A DNA stretch of 64,000 bases from Pseudomonas fluorescens (GCF_902497875.1 NZ_CABVHY010000035.1:1-64000), one strand, 5' to 3'. Counted from the first letter of the stretch, positions 51,590 to 63,310 are shown. Notes: generated from the sequence alone by a model not told the origin. Translations and numbers: made by a program.

Positions 51590-53284
51590 ATGCACAGTTA
51601 TGACTATTGGCTGATCCTCGCCTTCTTCGCCCTGGTGCTGATACCGGCACCGTTTCTGGGGCGCTTCTACTACAAGGTGATGGAAGGCCAGCGCACCTGG
51701 CTGACGCCGGTCCTCGGACCGCTGGAACGCGGCTGTTATCGGCTGGCCGGGGTCGATCCGCAGTCCGAACAGAGCTGGCAGAAATACACCCTGGCTTTGC
51801 TCGCCTTCAACCTCGCGGGTTTTTTGCTGTTGTTCGCGATCCTGCTGTTTCAGGGCTACTTGCCACTCAACCCGCAAAACCTGCCGGGTCAGGAGTGGAC
51901 GCAGGCGTTCAATACCGCTGTCAGCTTCATGACCAACACCAACTGGCAGTCCTACAGCGGTGAAGCCACGCTGAGCTACCTCAGTCAGATGGTCGGCCTG
52001 ACCGTGCAGAACTTCGTCAGCGCCGCCACTGGCCTTGCGGTGTTGGTAGCACTGTGTCGCGGCATCGGTCGGCGTTCGGCGCTAACCCTGGGTAACTTCT
52101 GGGTCGACATGACTCGCGCCACCCTCTACGGCCTGTTGCCGTTGTGCCTGCTGCTGGCGCTGTTCCTGGTCTGGCAGGGCGTACCGCAAACTTTCGCCCA
52201 TTACGTGAATGCGCTGACGATGCAGGGCGTGGATCAGGTAATCCCCTTGGGGCCTGCAGCCAGCCAGATCGCTATCAAGCAACTGGGCACTAACGGTGGT
52301 GGCTTCTTTGGCGTCAACTCGGCCCATCCGTTCGAGAACCCGACGGCCTGGAGCAACCTGTTCGAAGTCTCGTCGATTATCCTGATCCCGGTGGCGCTGG
52401 TGTTCACCTTCGGTCATTACGTCAAGGACCTGCGTCAGAGCCGGGCGATCATCGCCTGCATGCTGGCGCTGTTCCTGATCGGCGGCGCCACTTCGCTGTG
52501 GGCCGAGTACCAGCCGAACCCGACCCTGGACCACATTGCGGTCGAGCAAACCGCGCCGCTGGAAGGCAAGGAAGCGCGCTTTGGCACCACCGCCACGGTG
52601 CTGTGGTCGGTGACCACCACCGCCGCGTCCAACGGTTCGGTCAACGGCATGCACGACAGCCTCAACCCGTTGAGCGGGATGGTAGCGCTGGTCAACATGA
52701 TGGTCGGCGAGGTGATCTTCGGCGGCGTCGGTGCCGGGCTCTACGGCATGCTGCTGAACGTGCTGATCGCGGTGTTCCTCGCCGGCTTGATGATCGGTCG
52801 TACTCCGGAATACCTCGGCAAGAAACTCCAGGCCAGGGAAGTCCAGCTGCTGGTGGTGACCCTGTTGGTGATGCCGGTGGGCGTGTTGGTGCTCAGTGCG
52901 ATCGCCGCCAGCTTGCCAGGCCCGGCGTCGGCCATCAGTAACCCCGGCCCCCACGGTTTCAGCCAGTTGCTCTATGCCTACACCTCGGCCAGTGCCAACA
53001 ACGGTTCGGCCTTCGCCGGGCTGGGCGCTAACACGCCGTTCCATAACCTGATGCTGGGCCTGGGCATGTTGATCGGTCGCTTCGGTTACATCCTCCCGGT
53101 ACTGGCCCTGGCCGGCAGCCTGGCCATGAAGAAAACCGCGCCGATCGGTCAGAACAGTTTCCCGACCCATGGTCCGCTGTTCGTGACCTTGCTGGCCGTG
53201 ACCATTTTGCTGGTGGGCGGCCTGACCTTCCTGCCGACCCTGGCACTGGGTCCTGTCGCTGAACACTTGAGCCTAGGCTTCTGA
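51590..53284 (+). CDS. kdpA: K+-transporting ATPase subunit A
   Basis: 564 residues, ten or so transmembrane helices. The four selectivity-filter loops of the SKT superfamily are seen: NTNWQSYSGE, TNGGGFFGVN, VGEVIFGGVGAG and SANNGSAFAG. It forms the K+ pore of the high-affinity KdpFABC pump. ATG 51590 with AGGAG six bases before; the open frame extends upstream but that part overlaps kdpF and is not coding. Confidence 0.97.
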   Translation: MHSYDYWLILAFFALVLIPAPFLGRFYYKVMEGQRTWLTPVLGPLERGCYRLAGVDPQSEQSWQKYTLALLAFNLAGFLLLFAILLFQGYLPLNPQNLPGQEWTQAFNTAVSFMTNTNWQSYSGEATLSYLSQMVGLTVQNFVSAATGLAVLVALCRGIGRRSALTLGNFWVDMTRATLYGLLPLCLLLALFLVWQGVPQTFAHYVNALTMQGVDQVIPLGPAASQIAIKQLGTNGGGFFGVNSAHPFENPTAWSNLFEVSSIILIPVALVFTFGHYVKDLRQSRAIIACMLALFLIGGATSLWAEYQPNPTLDHIAVEQTAPLEGKEARFGTTATVLWSVTTTAASNGSVNGMHDSLNPLSGMVALVNMMVGEVIFGGVGAGLYGMLLNVLIAVFLAGLMIGRTPEYLGKKLQAREVQLLVVTLLVMPVGVLVLSAIAASLPGPASAISNPGPHGFSQLLYAYTSASANNGSAFAGLGANTPFHNLMLGLGMLIGRFGYILPVLALAGSLAMKKTAPIGQNSFPTHGPLFVTLLAVTILLVGGLTFLPTLALGPVAEHLSLGF

Positions 53285-53295
53285 AGGATCTGATG

Positions 53296-55353
<2,058 letters not shown>

Positions 55354-55371
55354 CGCGAGGAGCGCGTTTTT

Positions 55372-55419
55372 TGTGGCGAGGGAGCTTGCTGTGGCGAGGG
55401 GGCAAGCCCCCTCGCCACA
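55372..55419. repeat. TGTGGCGAGGG palindrome, truncated copy plus complete hairpin
   Basis: A half copy TGTGGCGAGGGAGCTTGC is followed by TGTGGCGAGGGGG-CAAG-CCCCCTCGCCACA, a perfect 13-bp stem with a four-base loop. It sits between kdpB and kdpC, inside the operon. Confidence 0.85.
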
Positions 55420-55474
55420 GGGTTATGTATCTACTTAAGACACTACGTATGTTCTATGAATCGAGGGATCTGAA

Positions 55475-56020
55475 ATGTCCACTATGTTACGTCCGGCCCT
55501 GAGCCTGATTGTTCTGATGACCCTGATCACCGGCGTCGCCTACCCATTGGTCGTCACCGGTGTCGCCCAAGTGGTATTCCCGGATCAGGCCAATGGCAGC
55601 CTGGTGCGCGATGCCGACGGCAAGGTTCGCGGCTCGGCGCTGATCGCCCAGGATTTCAGCGGTGATGCCTGGTTCCACCCGCGGCCATCGGCGGGTGCCT
55701 TTGCCACGGTATCGAGCAGCGCCAGCAACCTGGCGCCGAGCAATCCGGCGCTGGCCACGCGGGTGATCGACCAGGCCAACAAGCTGTTGGTGCCGGGGCA
55801 GGGGGCAGTTCCATTGGCGTTGCTCACTACCTCCGGCAGCGGCCTTGATCCCCACTTGCCACCGACGGCGATTGCCTATCAACTGGCGCGGGTCGCGGCC
55901 GCCCGCAACCTGCCGGTTGCCACCGTGCAGCAGTTGGTCGATGCGCATGTCGAGCAACCTCTGGTGGGGCCGCCGGTGGTGAATGTGCTGGCCTTGAATA
56001 TCGCGCTGCAACAGCTGTAG
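55475..56020 (+). CDS. kdpC: K+-transporting ATPase subunit C
   Basis: 181 residues. One N-terminal helix (LIVLMTLITGVAYPLVVTG) then a periplasmic domain with GSALIAQDFSGDAWFHPRPSA and the ending VNVLALN as in KdpC. It assists K+ binding in KdpFABC. GAGGG precedes the ATG. 121 bp from kdpB, wider than usual because of the inserted palindrome. Confidence 0.95.
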   Translation: MSTMLRPALSLIVLMTLITGVAYPLVVTGVAQVVFPDQANGSLVRDADGKVRGSALIAQDFSGDAWFHPRPSAGAFATVSSSASNLAPSNPALATRVIDQANKLLVPGQGAVPLALLTTSGSGLDPHLPPTAIAYQLARVAAARNLPVATVQQLVDAHVEQPLVGPPVVNVLALNIALQQL

Positions 56021-56130
56021 ATCAAAAGATCGTCTGAACGCGGCCCGAGCCTGCGGCAGCTCCTACAATGACCGCGTACACCCAGGGCGACGCGGATCCT
56101 GTAGGAGCTGCCGCAGGCTGCGATCTTTTC
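56020..56130. repeat. Inverted pair of GTAGGAGCTGCCG-type palindromes
   Basis: GATCAAAAGATCG..CCTGCGGCAGCTCCTAC on the left and GTAGGAGCTGCCGCAGGCTG with CGATCTTTT on the right, arms facing outward with respect to other copies. Located between kdpC and kdpD; the left arm starts at the kdpC stop. Confidence 0.8.
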
Positions 56131-56170
56131 GGGCATAAACCAATCTCAAGACGTACAAGGCGAAACCAGC

Positions 56171-58822
56171 ATGAGTGACTCCGGCCGCGCCGACGCGCTG
56201 TTAGCAGACTTGCCCCGCGACGGTCGTGGTCGGCTCAAGGTCTTCCTCGGCGCCGCCCCCGGCGTCGGCAAAACCTACGCCATGTTGCAAGCAGCCCACA
56301 CCCAATTGCGCCAAGGGGTGAAAGTGCTGGTCGGCGTGGTGGAAACCCATGGCCGCGCGGAAACCGAAGCGCTGCTCGGAGGTTTGCCGCAGCAGCCATT
56401 GCTGCGCTCGGAATACCGCGGGGTAATGCTCGAAGAGATGGACCTCGATGGACTGCTCAAGGCCAGGCCAAAGTTGGTCCTGGTCGACGAACTGGCGCAT
56501 ACCAATGCGCCCGGCAGCCGCCACACCAAGCGCTGGCAGGACATCCAGGAACTGTTGGCCGCCGGTATCGACGTGTTCACCACGGTCAACGTTCAGCACC
56601 TGGAAAGCCTCAACGATCAGGTGCGCGGCATCACGGGTGTGCAGGTCCGCGAAACCTTGCCCGACTGGGTACTCCAGGAAGCCTACGAACTGCTGTTGAT
56701 CGACCTGCCACCCCGTGAACTGCTGGAGCGGCTGCGCGACGGCAAGGTCTACGTGCCGGAACAGGCGCGGGCGGCGATCGATGCGTTCTTCACCCAGACT
56801 AACCTCACCGCCTTGCGTGAACTGGCGATGCAGACCGCCGCCGCCCAGGTCGATAATGATTTGACCCAAGGCTACCGACAGCTGGGCCAGGCGGCGCCGG
56901 CGGTGCGCGGACGCCTGTTGGTGGGAATCGATGGCGATGCCCAGGCCGAACGCCTGGTGCGCCATGCCAGTCGGGTCGCCCAGCGCCGGCATTTGCCCTG
57001 GAGCCTGGTGCATGTGGATAACGGCAGCGTGCGCGACGAGCAGTCGCGTTTACGCCTGCAAAGTGCCCAGCAACTGGCCGAACGTCTGGGTGGTGAAGTG
57101 GTGTTGTTGCGGGCCGGCGAGGTGGCGAAAACCTTGATCCAGCACGCTGCCGAACGCCGTGCCAGCCTGGTGCTGGTCGGGCAGTCGAGGCAGCGTTTGC
57201 GCCGTCGGCTGTTCGGTGGCGGCTTGGCCTCACGGTTGCTGCGTAATGCGCGAGGGCTGGAAATCAACGTCCTCGACAGCGACGCCGACCAACCGGCACC
57301 GCGCATGCGGGCGGCGCATTCAGTGGTCTGGTTCGACTATGCGCTGGCCGTGCTGGCGACGGTACTGGCCAGTGCCCTGGCCTGGGCGGTGGCCAGTGTG
57401 TTGCCGCTGCCGAACATCTCGCTGGTGTTCCTCGCCGCCGTGCTGCTGGTGGCGGTGCGCAGCAGTCTCGGCCCGGCCCTGGCCTGTGCGGCGATGTCGT
57501 TCCTGACCTATGACTTTCTGTTCATTCCGCCCAATTTTTCCTTCAGCATCCAGCGCGAAGAAGACGTCCTGACCTTGCTGTTTTTTCTGCTGATGGCGGC
57601 CCTCACCGGCAACCTCGCGGCGCGCCAGCGTCGGCAGTTGCAGGCGCTGCGCGATACCCAGGAAGAGACCAGTGAACTGCTCGACCTGTCGCGCAAACTG
57701 ACCGCGGCCACCGACCGCCAGGCAGTAGTCAGCGCCGCCGCCCAGCACCTCGATGGCTGGAGCGATCTGCAGCTGTGCCTGCTCAATCGTGATGGGCCGA
57801 ACAGCTGGAAGGTCGAAACCGGTGGCCCGCAACAGTTTTCCGAAGCCGAACGCGCCGCCGCCGACTGGGCCTGGCAACACGATCAACCGGCGGGCATGGG
57901 CACCGGTACCTGGCCGTTCGGGCGCTGGTGGTGGTGGCCGTTGTCGGTGGAGGACGGGCCGCTGGGATTGCTTGGTGTGAGCAGCAAAGACGGCCAGCCA
58001 CTCAGCGGCCAGCGCCGCCGTTTATTGATCGCGTTGAGCCAGCCATTGGCCCAGGCGCTGGCCCGGGCGCAATTGGCTGAGGATCTGGAAGCGGCTCGCC
58101 TGCATGGTGAAACCGAGCAATTGCGCAGCGCTTTGCTGGCTTCGGTGTCCCACGATTTGCGCACTCCGTTGACCTCCATGCGCGGCAGCATCGACAGCTT
58201 GCTGGCGCTGGGCGAAGCGATCCCGCTGGAGGACCGTCGTGAACTGCTCGAAGGCACCCGCGATGAAGCCGAGCGGCTGGATCGCTATATCCAGAATCTG
58301 TTGGACATGACCCGACTGGGCCATGGTGCCTTGAAGCTAGCGCGGGACTGGGTGTCGCCGGCGGATATCGTCGGCAGTGCACGGAACCGGTTGCGCGCGG
58401 TGCTGGCGCCGTTGCAGGTCAGCATCGAGGTGCCGGGTGAATTGCCGCTGCTCTACGTGCATGCCGCGCTGATCGAACAAGCCTTGGTCAATGTGCTGGA
58501 GAACGCCGCGCGCTTTTCACCGCCCCAGGGACGCCTGCAACTGAGTGCCGGTTCGACTGACAGCGAGCTGTTTTTTGCGGTGAGCGACGAAGGCCCCGGC
58601 ATTCCCGAAGCGGAGCGGGCGAAGATTTTCGACATGTTCTACACCGCCGCTCGCGGTGATCGTGGCGGGCAGGGCACCGGTCTGGGGCTGGCCATCTGTC
58701 AGGGCATGGTCGGCGCCCATGGCGGGCAGATCAGCGTCGCCGACGGCATCGACGGTCGCGGTACCTGCATCACCCTGCACTTGCCGTTGCAGGAACAACC
58801 GGGTTTTGAAAGTGAAGCCTGA
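56171..58822 (+). CDS. kdpD: Sensor histidine kinase KdpD
   Basis: 883 residues. N-terminal KdpD domain with Walker A GAAPGVGKT (about 32-40) and DELAHTNAPGSRHTKRW, a USP-like domain about 240-370, four close transmembrane helices about 390-490, a GAF-like part, then HisKA with ASVSHDLRTPLTSMRGS (His about 660) and HATPase_c (GTGLGLAIC). It senses K+ limitation or turgor and phosphorylates KdpE. The pool of palindromes upstream may separate its expression from kdpFABC. Confidence 0.96.
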   Translation: MSDSGRADALLADLPRDGRGRLKVFLGAAPGVGKTYAMLQAAHTQLRQGVKVLVGVVETHGRAETEALLGGLPQQPLLRSEYRGVMLEEMDLDGLLKARPKLVLVDELAHTNAPGSRHTKRWQDIQELLAAGIDVFTTVNVQHLESLNDQVRGITGVQVRETLPDWVLQEAYELLLIDLPPRELLERLRDGKVYVPEQARAAIDAFFTQTNLTALRELAMQTAAAQVDNDLTQGYRQLGQAAPAVRGRLLVGIDGDAQAERLVRHASRVAQRRHLPWSLVHVDNGSVRDEQSRLRLQSAQQLAERLGGEVVLLRAGEVAKTLIQHAAERRASLVLVGQSRQRLRRRLFGGGLASRLLRNARGLEINVLDSDADQPAPRMRAAHSVVWFDYALAVLATVLASALAWAVASVLPLPNISLVFLAAVLLVAVRSSLGPALACAAMSFLTYDFLFIPPNFSFSIQREEDVLTLLFFLLMAALTGNLAARQRRQLQALRDTQEETSELLDLSRKLTAATDRQAVVSAAAQHLDGWSDLQLCLLNRDGPNSWKVETGGPQQFSEAERAAADWAWQHDQPAGMGTGTWPFGRWWWWPLSVEDGPLGLLGVSSKDGQPLSGQRRRLLIALSQPLAQALARAQLAEDLEAARLHGETEQLRSALLASVSHDLRTPLTSMRGSIDSLLALGEAIPLEDRRELLEGTRDEAERLDRYIQNLLDMTRLGHGALKLARDWVSPADIVGSARNRLRAVLAPLQVSIEVPGELPLLYVHAALIEQALVNVLENAARFSPPQGRLQLSAGSTDSELFFAVSDEGPGIPEAERAKIFDMFYTAARGDRGGQGTGLGLAICQGMVGAHGGQISVADGIDGRGTCITLHLPLQEQPGFESEA

Positions 58823-58858
58823 TACCCTTTGGATCTTTCCTTGCCGCGATCAGAATTC

Positions 58859-59554
58859 ATGAGCCAGACCGCGACCATTTTGGTCATCGACGACGAACCG
58901 CAGATCCGCAAATTCCTGCGCATCAGCCTGGTTTCCCAAGGCTATAAAGTCCTCGAGGCCGGCACCGGCCGTGAAGGCCTGGCCCAGGCTGCGCTGAACA
59001 AACCGGACTTGCTGGTGCTCGACCTCGGCTTGCCGGACATGGACGGTCAACAGGTACTGCGCGAGTTTCGCGAATGGTCGACGGTGCCGGTGCTGGTGTT
59101 GTCGGTGCGCGCTGGCGAAGGGCAGAAAGTCGAAGCACTCGATGGCGGCGCCAACGACTACGTGACCAAGCCGTTCGGTATTCAGGAATTCCTTGCCCGG
59201 GTGCGCGCCTTGCTGCGTCAGGCACCGACGGGTGAAGCCCGGGAAGCGGCGCTCAACTTTGGCCCGCTGACTGTCGACCTGGCCTATCGCCGGGTACTGC
59301 TGGACGGCCACGAAGTGGCCCTGACCCGTAAGGAGTACGCGGTACTGGCGCAACTGGCGCGGTATCCGGGACGGGTCATCACCCAGCAGCAACTGCTCAA
59401 GGATATCTGGGGCCCGACCCACACCGAAGACAGCCATTATCTGCGGATTGTGGTCGGGCACCTGCGGCAGAAACTGGCGGACGACCCGACCCAACCGAGG
59501 TTTATCGTGACTGAGGCGGGGGTGGGGTATCGGTTATTGGATGTTTTGAGTTAG
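58859..59554 (+). CDS. kdpE: Response regulator KdpE
   Basis: 231 residues, OmpR/PhoB class. Receiver with acidic pair DDE near 11-13, phosphorylated Asp55 (LVLDLGLPD), Lys in VTKPFG; winged helix with RKEYAVLAQLARYPG and the final GVGYRL. It activates kdpFABC when phosphorylated by KdpD. I start at ATG 58859, 36 bp after kdpD, by likeness to KdpE; a TTG at 58829 would give ten more residues. Confidence 0.95.
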   Translation: MSQTATILVIDDEPQIRKFLRISLVSQGYKVLEAGTGREGLAQAALNKPDLLVLDLGLPDMDGQQVLREFREWSTVPVLVLSVRAGEGQKVEALDGGANDYVTKPFGIQEFLARVRALLRQAPTGEAREAALNFGPLTVDLAYRRVLLDGHEVALTRKEYAVLAQLARYPGRVITQQQLLKDIWGPTHTEDSHYLRIVVGHLRQKLADDPTQPRFIVTEAGVGYRLLDVLS

Positions 59555-59566
59555 GTGTCGATCCTG

Positions 59567-59670
59567 AAAAGATCGCAGCCTGCGGCAGCTCCAACGGTTT
59601 TGTGTTCGCCTCGAAATCTGCGGTATGCGCGGTCGGCGTAGGAGCTGCCGAAGGCTGCGATCTTTTGATC
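59567..59670. repeat. Inverted pair of GTAGGAGCTGCCG-type palindromes
   Basis: AAAAGATCGCAGCCTGCGGC with AGCTCC on the left; GTAGGAGCTGCCGAAGGCTG with CGATCTTTTGATC on the right. Between the convergent kdpE and patatin genes, where it may serve as a shared 3' end. Confidence 0.85.
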
Positions 59671-59671
59671 T

Positions 59672-60718
59672 TCAATTCTTCTCATTCTCATACCGTTCCA
59701 GCGTATCTCGAGCGATCTCGCGACCGAGGGCGATCAGTTCCGGGGCTTTGTAGAATTCGAAAAACCGGCACACCCGCTTCGGTACGTTGATCAGGATATC
59801 CGGCGGATAACCGGCGATCTTGTATTGTGCTAGGGAGGTCTGCATCACCTCGAAACTCTGGTTGATCAGATCCAGCAGCGACGCCGGACCGACGTTGTCG
59901 ATGATGAACGAACCGGTGGCTGACTTTGGCGCTCCTGCTCCTTCGATCTCCGGGGCGGCAGCCGGTTGCTGGGCTTCCGGTTCGGCGGACTCGATCCACG
60001 GGTTGCTCAGGTTGGCAGCCTCGCTACGCATGGCTTCCTGTTCGAGCAGCAACAACTGCTCGGCTGGCTTGCGCCGAAATGGCAAATGCGAACCGAGGGA
60101 GTTGATCAGATTGTCGAACCGACTCTTGAACGCGGCAGGGCGCTGAATCACCGGCAACTGATAGTGGCGCTGATTGGTCGAGTTCAGGTTGACGGCGATG
60201 ATCAGGTCGCAGTGGCTGGAGACTACCGGGACAATCGGCAGCGGGTTGAGCAGGCCGCCGTCCACCAGCATCCGACCGTTCTGCATCACCGGGGTGAACA
60301 GGCTGGGAATCGCCGCCGAGGCGCGCATGGCCTGATGCAGGCAGCCTTCCTGGAACCAGATTTCCTGCTGGTTGGTCAGGTCCGTGCAGACTGCCGTGTA
60401 AGGGATACGCAGGTCTTCGATATTGATTTCGCCGACAATCTTGCGGATCTGGCCGAAGACTTTCTCCCCGCGGATTGCCCCGAGACGGAAGCTGACATCC
60501 ACCAGGCGCAACACGTCGAGGTAGTCCAGGCTTTCAATCCAGTCCCGATAGTCGTTGAGTTTGCCTGCGGCATAGATTCCGCCGACCACTGCGCCCATGG
60601 AACATCCGGCGATGCAGGCGATGTCATAACCACGTCTTTCGATCTCTTCGATCACCCCGATATGGGCATACCCCCTGGCCCCACCCGAGCCCAGTACCAA
60701 TGCGACGCGCTTTTTCAT
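59672..60718 (-). CDS. Patatin-like phospholipase family protein (RssA-like)
   Basis: 348 residues. Oxyanion loop GSGGARG, nucleophile in GCSMG (G-x-S-x-G) and catalytic Asp in DGGLLNP. The C-terminal third (about 215-348) has an Ala/Pro/Glu-rich linker and a helical tail absent in shorter members. No signal peptide, so probably cytoplasmic. AAGGGG precedes the ATG. Lipid acyl hydrolase activity is expected from the family; substrate unknown. Confidence 0.88.
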   Translation of the reverse strand: MKKRVALVLGSGGARGYAHIGVIEEIERRGYDIACIAGCSMGAVVGGIYAAGKLNDYRDWIESLDYLDVLRLVDVSFRLGAIRGEKVFGQIRKIVGEINIEDLRIPYTAVCTDLTNQQEIWFQEGCLHQAMRASAAIPSLFTPVMQNGRMLVDGGLLNPLPIVPVVSSHCDLIIAVNLNSTNQRHYQLPVIQRPAAFKSRFDNLINSLGSHLPFRRKPAEQLLLLEQEAMRSEAANLSNPWIESAEPEAQQPAAAPEIEGAGAPKSATGSFIIDNVGPASLLDLINQSFEVMQTSLAQYKIAGYPPDILINVPKRVCRFFEFYKAPELIALGREIARDTLERYENEKN

Positions 60719-60939
60719 GACTGGCCCCTTCTCGAATATGCGTCAACAATGCGCCCATCAAGCGTCACGCTTCAATCATTGTGGCTGGCTGATGGCGGCC
60801 CAGGATGGTTTTTTCGACAATCAATGACGGCAGACGAGTATTCTCGCGCCAGCTTCATTCTTCGGGGGCAGCGAAGGCACTTTTTGCGCAGCCCACCGTC
60901 TTACGTGCACGATTGTTTTTCTATGTTGAGGTGTCATCG

Positions 60940-61218
60940 ATGAAAGCCTGGATTTGTCTGCCTTTGATTGTGCTGGCTCTGGCCGGTTGTGCAGGTAAAA
61001 CGGCGTACCGTGACAGTTGCGGTAGCCAGCTTGACGCGGCCTGGCGTGAGCTGGACCTGGCCAAGGTCGAGGGTTTCGCGGGCACCGTCAGTTACTCCAA
61101 GGCGCTGTCATTGCTGACCGGGGCCAAGACTCAACAACAGTTCGAGGCGTACGAAGGCTGTACCAAAAAAGCCGAGAAAGCCCGCTTCTACATTCGCGAA
61201 TCCCGCGCGGGACGCTGA
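60940..61218 (+). CDS. Small predicted lipoprotein
   Basis: 92 residues. Signal peptide MKAWICLPLIVLALAGC with lipobox LAGC; mature part has two further Cys (DSCGSQ, YEGCTK) and is helical, with TGAKTQQQFEAYEGC resembling small Pseudomonas lipoproteins of unknown role. GAGGTG lies six bases before ATG 60940. Divergent from the patatin gene. Confidence 0.82.
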   Translation: MKAWICLPLIVLALAGCAGKTAYRDSCGSQLDAAWRELDLAKVEGFAGTVSYSKALSLLTGAKTQQQFEAYEGCTKKAEKARFYIRESRAGR

Positions 61219-61305
61219 GAAGCAGTTGCAAGCTACAGGCCGAAAGCCGCAAGCTTGATAGGCACTGACTTGTCGGTTGAAGCTTGCAACTTGCCGCTGC
61301 CTCTA
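61219..61305. repeat. Imperfect inverted repeat of the AAGCTTGCAACTTGC kind
   Basis: GAAGCAGTTGCAAGCT and, 50 bp on, AAGCTTGCAACTTGCCGCTGC are imperfect inverted matches, with CCGCAAGCTTG between. It starts directly after the lipoprotein stop and may act as its 3' structure. It is a different family from the GTAGGAGC palindromes. Confidence 0.5.
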
Positions 61306-61318
61306 TGGAGTAAACCCC

Positions 61319-62086
61319 ATGTCTACCTTGGTTGACCGGTTGGTGGCTCGGTTGTTGGGCCTGGAAGTTCGCTTGCGGGCCTGCCAGGCCCGCTTGGAGG
61401 CGGCAACCGACGGTGAAGCGCTGCACGACCTGCGCACTACGGTTCGCCGTTTGCGCAGCCTGTTGCGCCCCCTGCGCGGTTTGCCCGGTGTCGAGCAATT
61501 GGAGACCGCTGCGGCTGCGGTTGGCGACTTGACCACCCCCTTGCGCGACCGGGAAGTCCTGGCCGCGTACCTGAGCAGCCACGGTCAACCTGAAGCGGCC
61601 GAGCGCCGTATGCTGCAAATGGCCAAAGCCTGTCCTGCCGTGGCGAACGGCCCGGAACTGGCGCAACTGTTCCTTATTCTCGATGCCTTTCCGCGCTTTC
61701 TGCGCGCTTCCCAGCGTCAGGGCTTGCTCAAGGGTTTGCGTCAGCGCATCGAAAAGCGTCTGGCCAAGCAGTGGAAGTCTCTGGATAAGGCATTGCACGA
61801 TCCGGCCCATGACCGGCATCGCTTGCGCCTGCTGATCAAACGCGTACGTTACGCCATCGAAGCCTATCCCGAACTGGATCGCCTGCCCAAACAGGCCATG
61901 CCTCGTCTCAAGTCTGCGCAGGGCGCGCTGGGCGACTGGCATGATTGCTGGCAATGGCTGGCCAGGGCCGAGCAAGAGCCCGATTTGCTGCCCTGTGTGG
62001 CGGTTTGGCAAACCACCATGGCCCAGGCCGAAGAGCGTGCCGATCGCGTGTTGGACAAGCTGAGCGCGGCTTGCTTCAAATCCTGA
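61319..62086 (+). CDS. CHAD domain-containing protein
   Basis: 255 residues, helical, with basic residues and conserved His: EALHDLRTTVRRLRSLLRPL near the start and LHDPAHDRHRLRLLIKRVRYAIE later, and GDWHD. CHAD domains bind polyphosphate through such His/Arg/Lys. There is no attached CYTH domain or polyphosphate kinase nearby. GGAG eight bases before ATG 61319. Confidence 0.87.
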   Translation: MSTLVDRLVARLLGLEVRLRACQARLEAATDGEALHDLRTTVRRLRSLLRPLRGLPGVEQLETAAAAVGDLTTPLRDREVLAAYLSSHGQPEAAERRMLQMAKACPAVANGPELAQLFLILDAFPRFLRASQRQGLLKGLRQRIEKRLAKQWKSLDKALHDPAHDRHRLRLLIKRVRYAIEAYPELDRLPKQAMPRLKSAQGALGDWHDCWQWLARAEQEPDLLPCVAVWQTTMAQAEERADRVLDKLSAACFKS

Positions 62087-62252
62087 ACCCCCACCGGTCG
62101 TTCCTCCGTAGCAGCCTTCGGCAGCTGCCACGGGAGAGTGCGTAGTCAGTTGCGTACGGCTTATCTGTCAGCCTTTTTGGCCGGAATAAGTGCTGTGCAG
62201 TGATCAACGGGTGGTTAAGATCCTTGAGTCTTTTTCCTGGCTTGAGGTTTTC

Positions 62253-63050
62253 ATGCGCTTTTCCGATTTGGTCGATGCTGTCCGTAGCTATCCGCTCGAG
62301 CTGTCTATCCCGGCGCAATGGGCCCAGGGGCGTGCCAGCTTTGGTGGGTTGGTGGTTGCCTTGCAGTACGAAGCCATGCGCGCCAAAGTCCCTGCCGATC
62401 GCCCGGTGCGCTCGTTGGCGATTACCTTTGTCGGCCCGGCCGAGCCCGATGTACCCATCAGCTTTGAAGTGGAGGTTCTACGCGAAGGCAAGGCCGTCAG
62501 CCAGGTGCTGGGCCGAGCCATGCAGAAAGGGCAGGTGGTGACCCTGGTCCAGGGCAGCTTTGGCGCTTCTCGTGCTTCCGACATCGACGTCGCGGCCGAA
62601 CCGGCACCGGTCATGAAACACTGGGACGAGTGTCAGGAACTGCCTTACATCAAAGGCGTAACCCCGGAATTCATGCGCCACCTGGCAATGCGCTGGAGCG
62701 TTGGCGGTTTGCCGTTCACCGGCAACAAGTCGCGGGAAATGGGCGGTTGGGTGCGCTTGCGCGGGGATGTGAAGGACGAGCCATTGACCGAGGCGCATAT
62801 TCTGGCGCTGGTGGATGCCTGGCCTCCGGCGCTGTTTCCGCACCTGAACAAACCGGCGGCCGGCAGCAGCCTGACCTGGACCATTGAATTCGTCCAGCCC
62901 TTGCTGAAGTTGAGCACCCTGGACTGGTGCAAATACCAGGTGGTGATCGAGCACGCCCGCGACGGTTATGGTCACACGGCCGCAGCATTGTGGAGCGCAG
63001 AAGGACAGTTGATCGCGCTGAGCCGGCAGACGGTCACCGTCTTTGGTTAA
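62253..63050 (+). CDS. Acyl-CoA thioesterase-like double hotdog protein
   Basis: 265 residues. Two hotdog-like halves: QGRASFGGLVVALQYEAM with AITFVGPAEPD in the first, and WTIEFVQPLL with HARDGYGHTAAALWSAEGQLIALSRQ in the second, as in TesB-like/DUF4442-type thioesterases (the D-G..LWS..G-LI-LSRQ ending is typical). It should hydrolyse acyl-CoA thioesters. GAGG before ATG 62253 decides the start. Between CHAD gene and a small membrane-protein gene. Confidence 0.85.
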   Translation: MRFSDLVDAVRSYPLELSIPAQWAQGRASFGGLVVALQYEAMRAKVPADRPVRSLAITFVGPAEPDVPISFEVEVLREGKAVSQVLGRAMQKGQVVTLVQGSFGASRASDIDVAAEPAPVMKHWDECQELPYIKGVTPEFMRHLAMRWSVGGLPFTGNKSREMGGWVRLRGDVKDEPLTEAHILALVDAWPPALFPHLNKPAAGSSLTWTIEFVQPLLKLSTLDWCKYQVVIEHARDGYGHTAAALWSAEGQLIALSRQTVTVFG

Positions 63051-63076
63051 ACCCGTTCAGGGAACTGCCCGCAGGC

Positions 63077-63310
63077 TTATGCCTCGAGGCGGTGACCATG
63101 GCGTTGCAGGCCAAGCGCGGCGAGCAGGCTAACAATGCCGATGGCAACGCTCGAAAAGCTCATCCCGAACACCCCCGTAGCGATCAACAGGAACCCCAGG
63201 ATAAACAGTTGCAGGGCAATCAGCTGCAGAACCCGATTGGTCGGATAGCGATGGTTTTCCGGGTTGGAGCGCCATTGCCAGGCGGGAAAATTGGGGTGAC
63301 GTTTGCCCAT
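63077..63310 (-). CDS. Small hypothetical membrane protein
   Basis: 77 residues. Polar N-terminus with WQWRSNPENHRYPTNRV, then two hydrophobic segments (about 29-47 and 50-68). GAGGA eight bases before the ATG. Not recognised beyond being a two-helix protein; it converges on the thioesterase gene. Confidence 0.7.
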   Translation of the reverse strand: MGKRHPNFPAWQWRSNPENHRYPTNRVLQLIALQLFILGFLLIATGVFGMSFSSVAIGIVSLLAALGLQRHGHRLEA

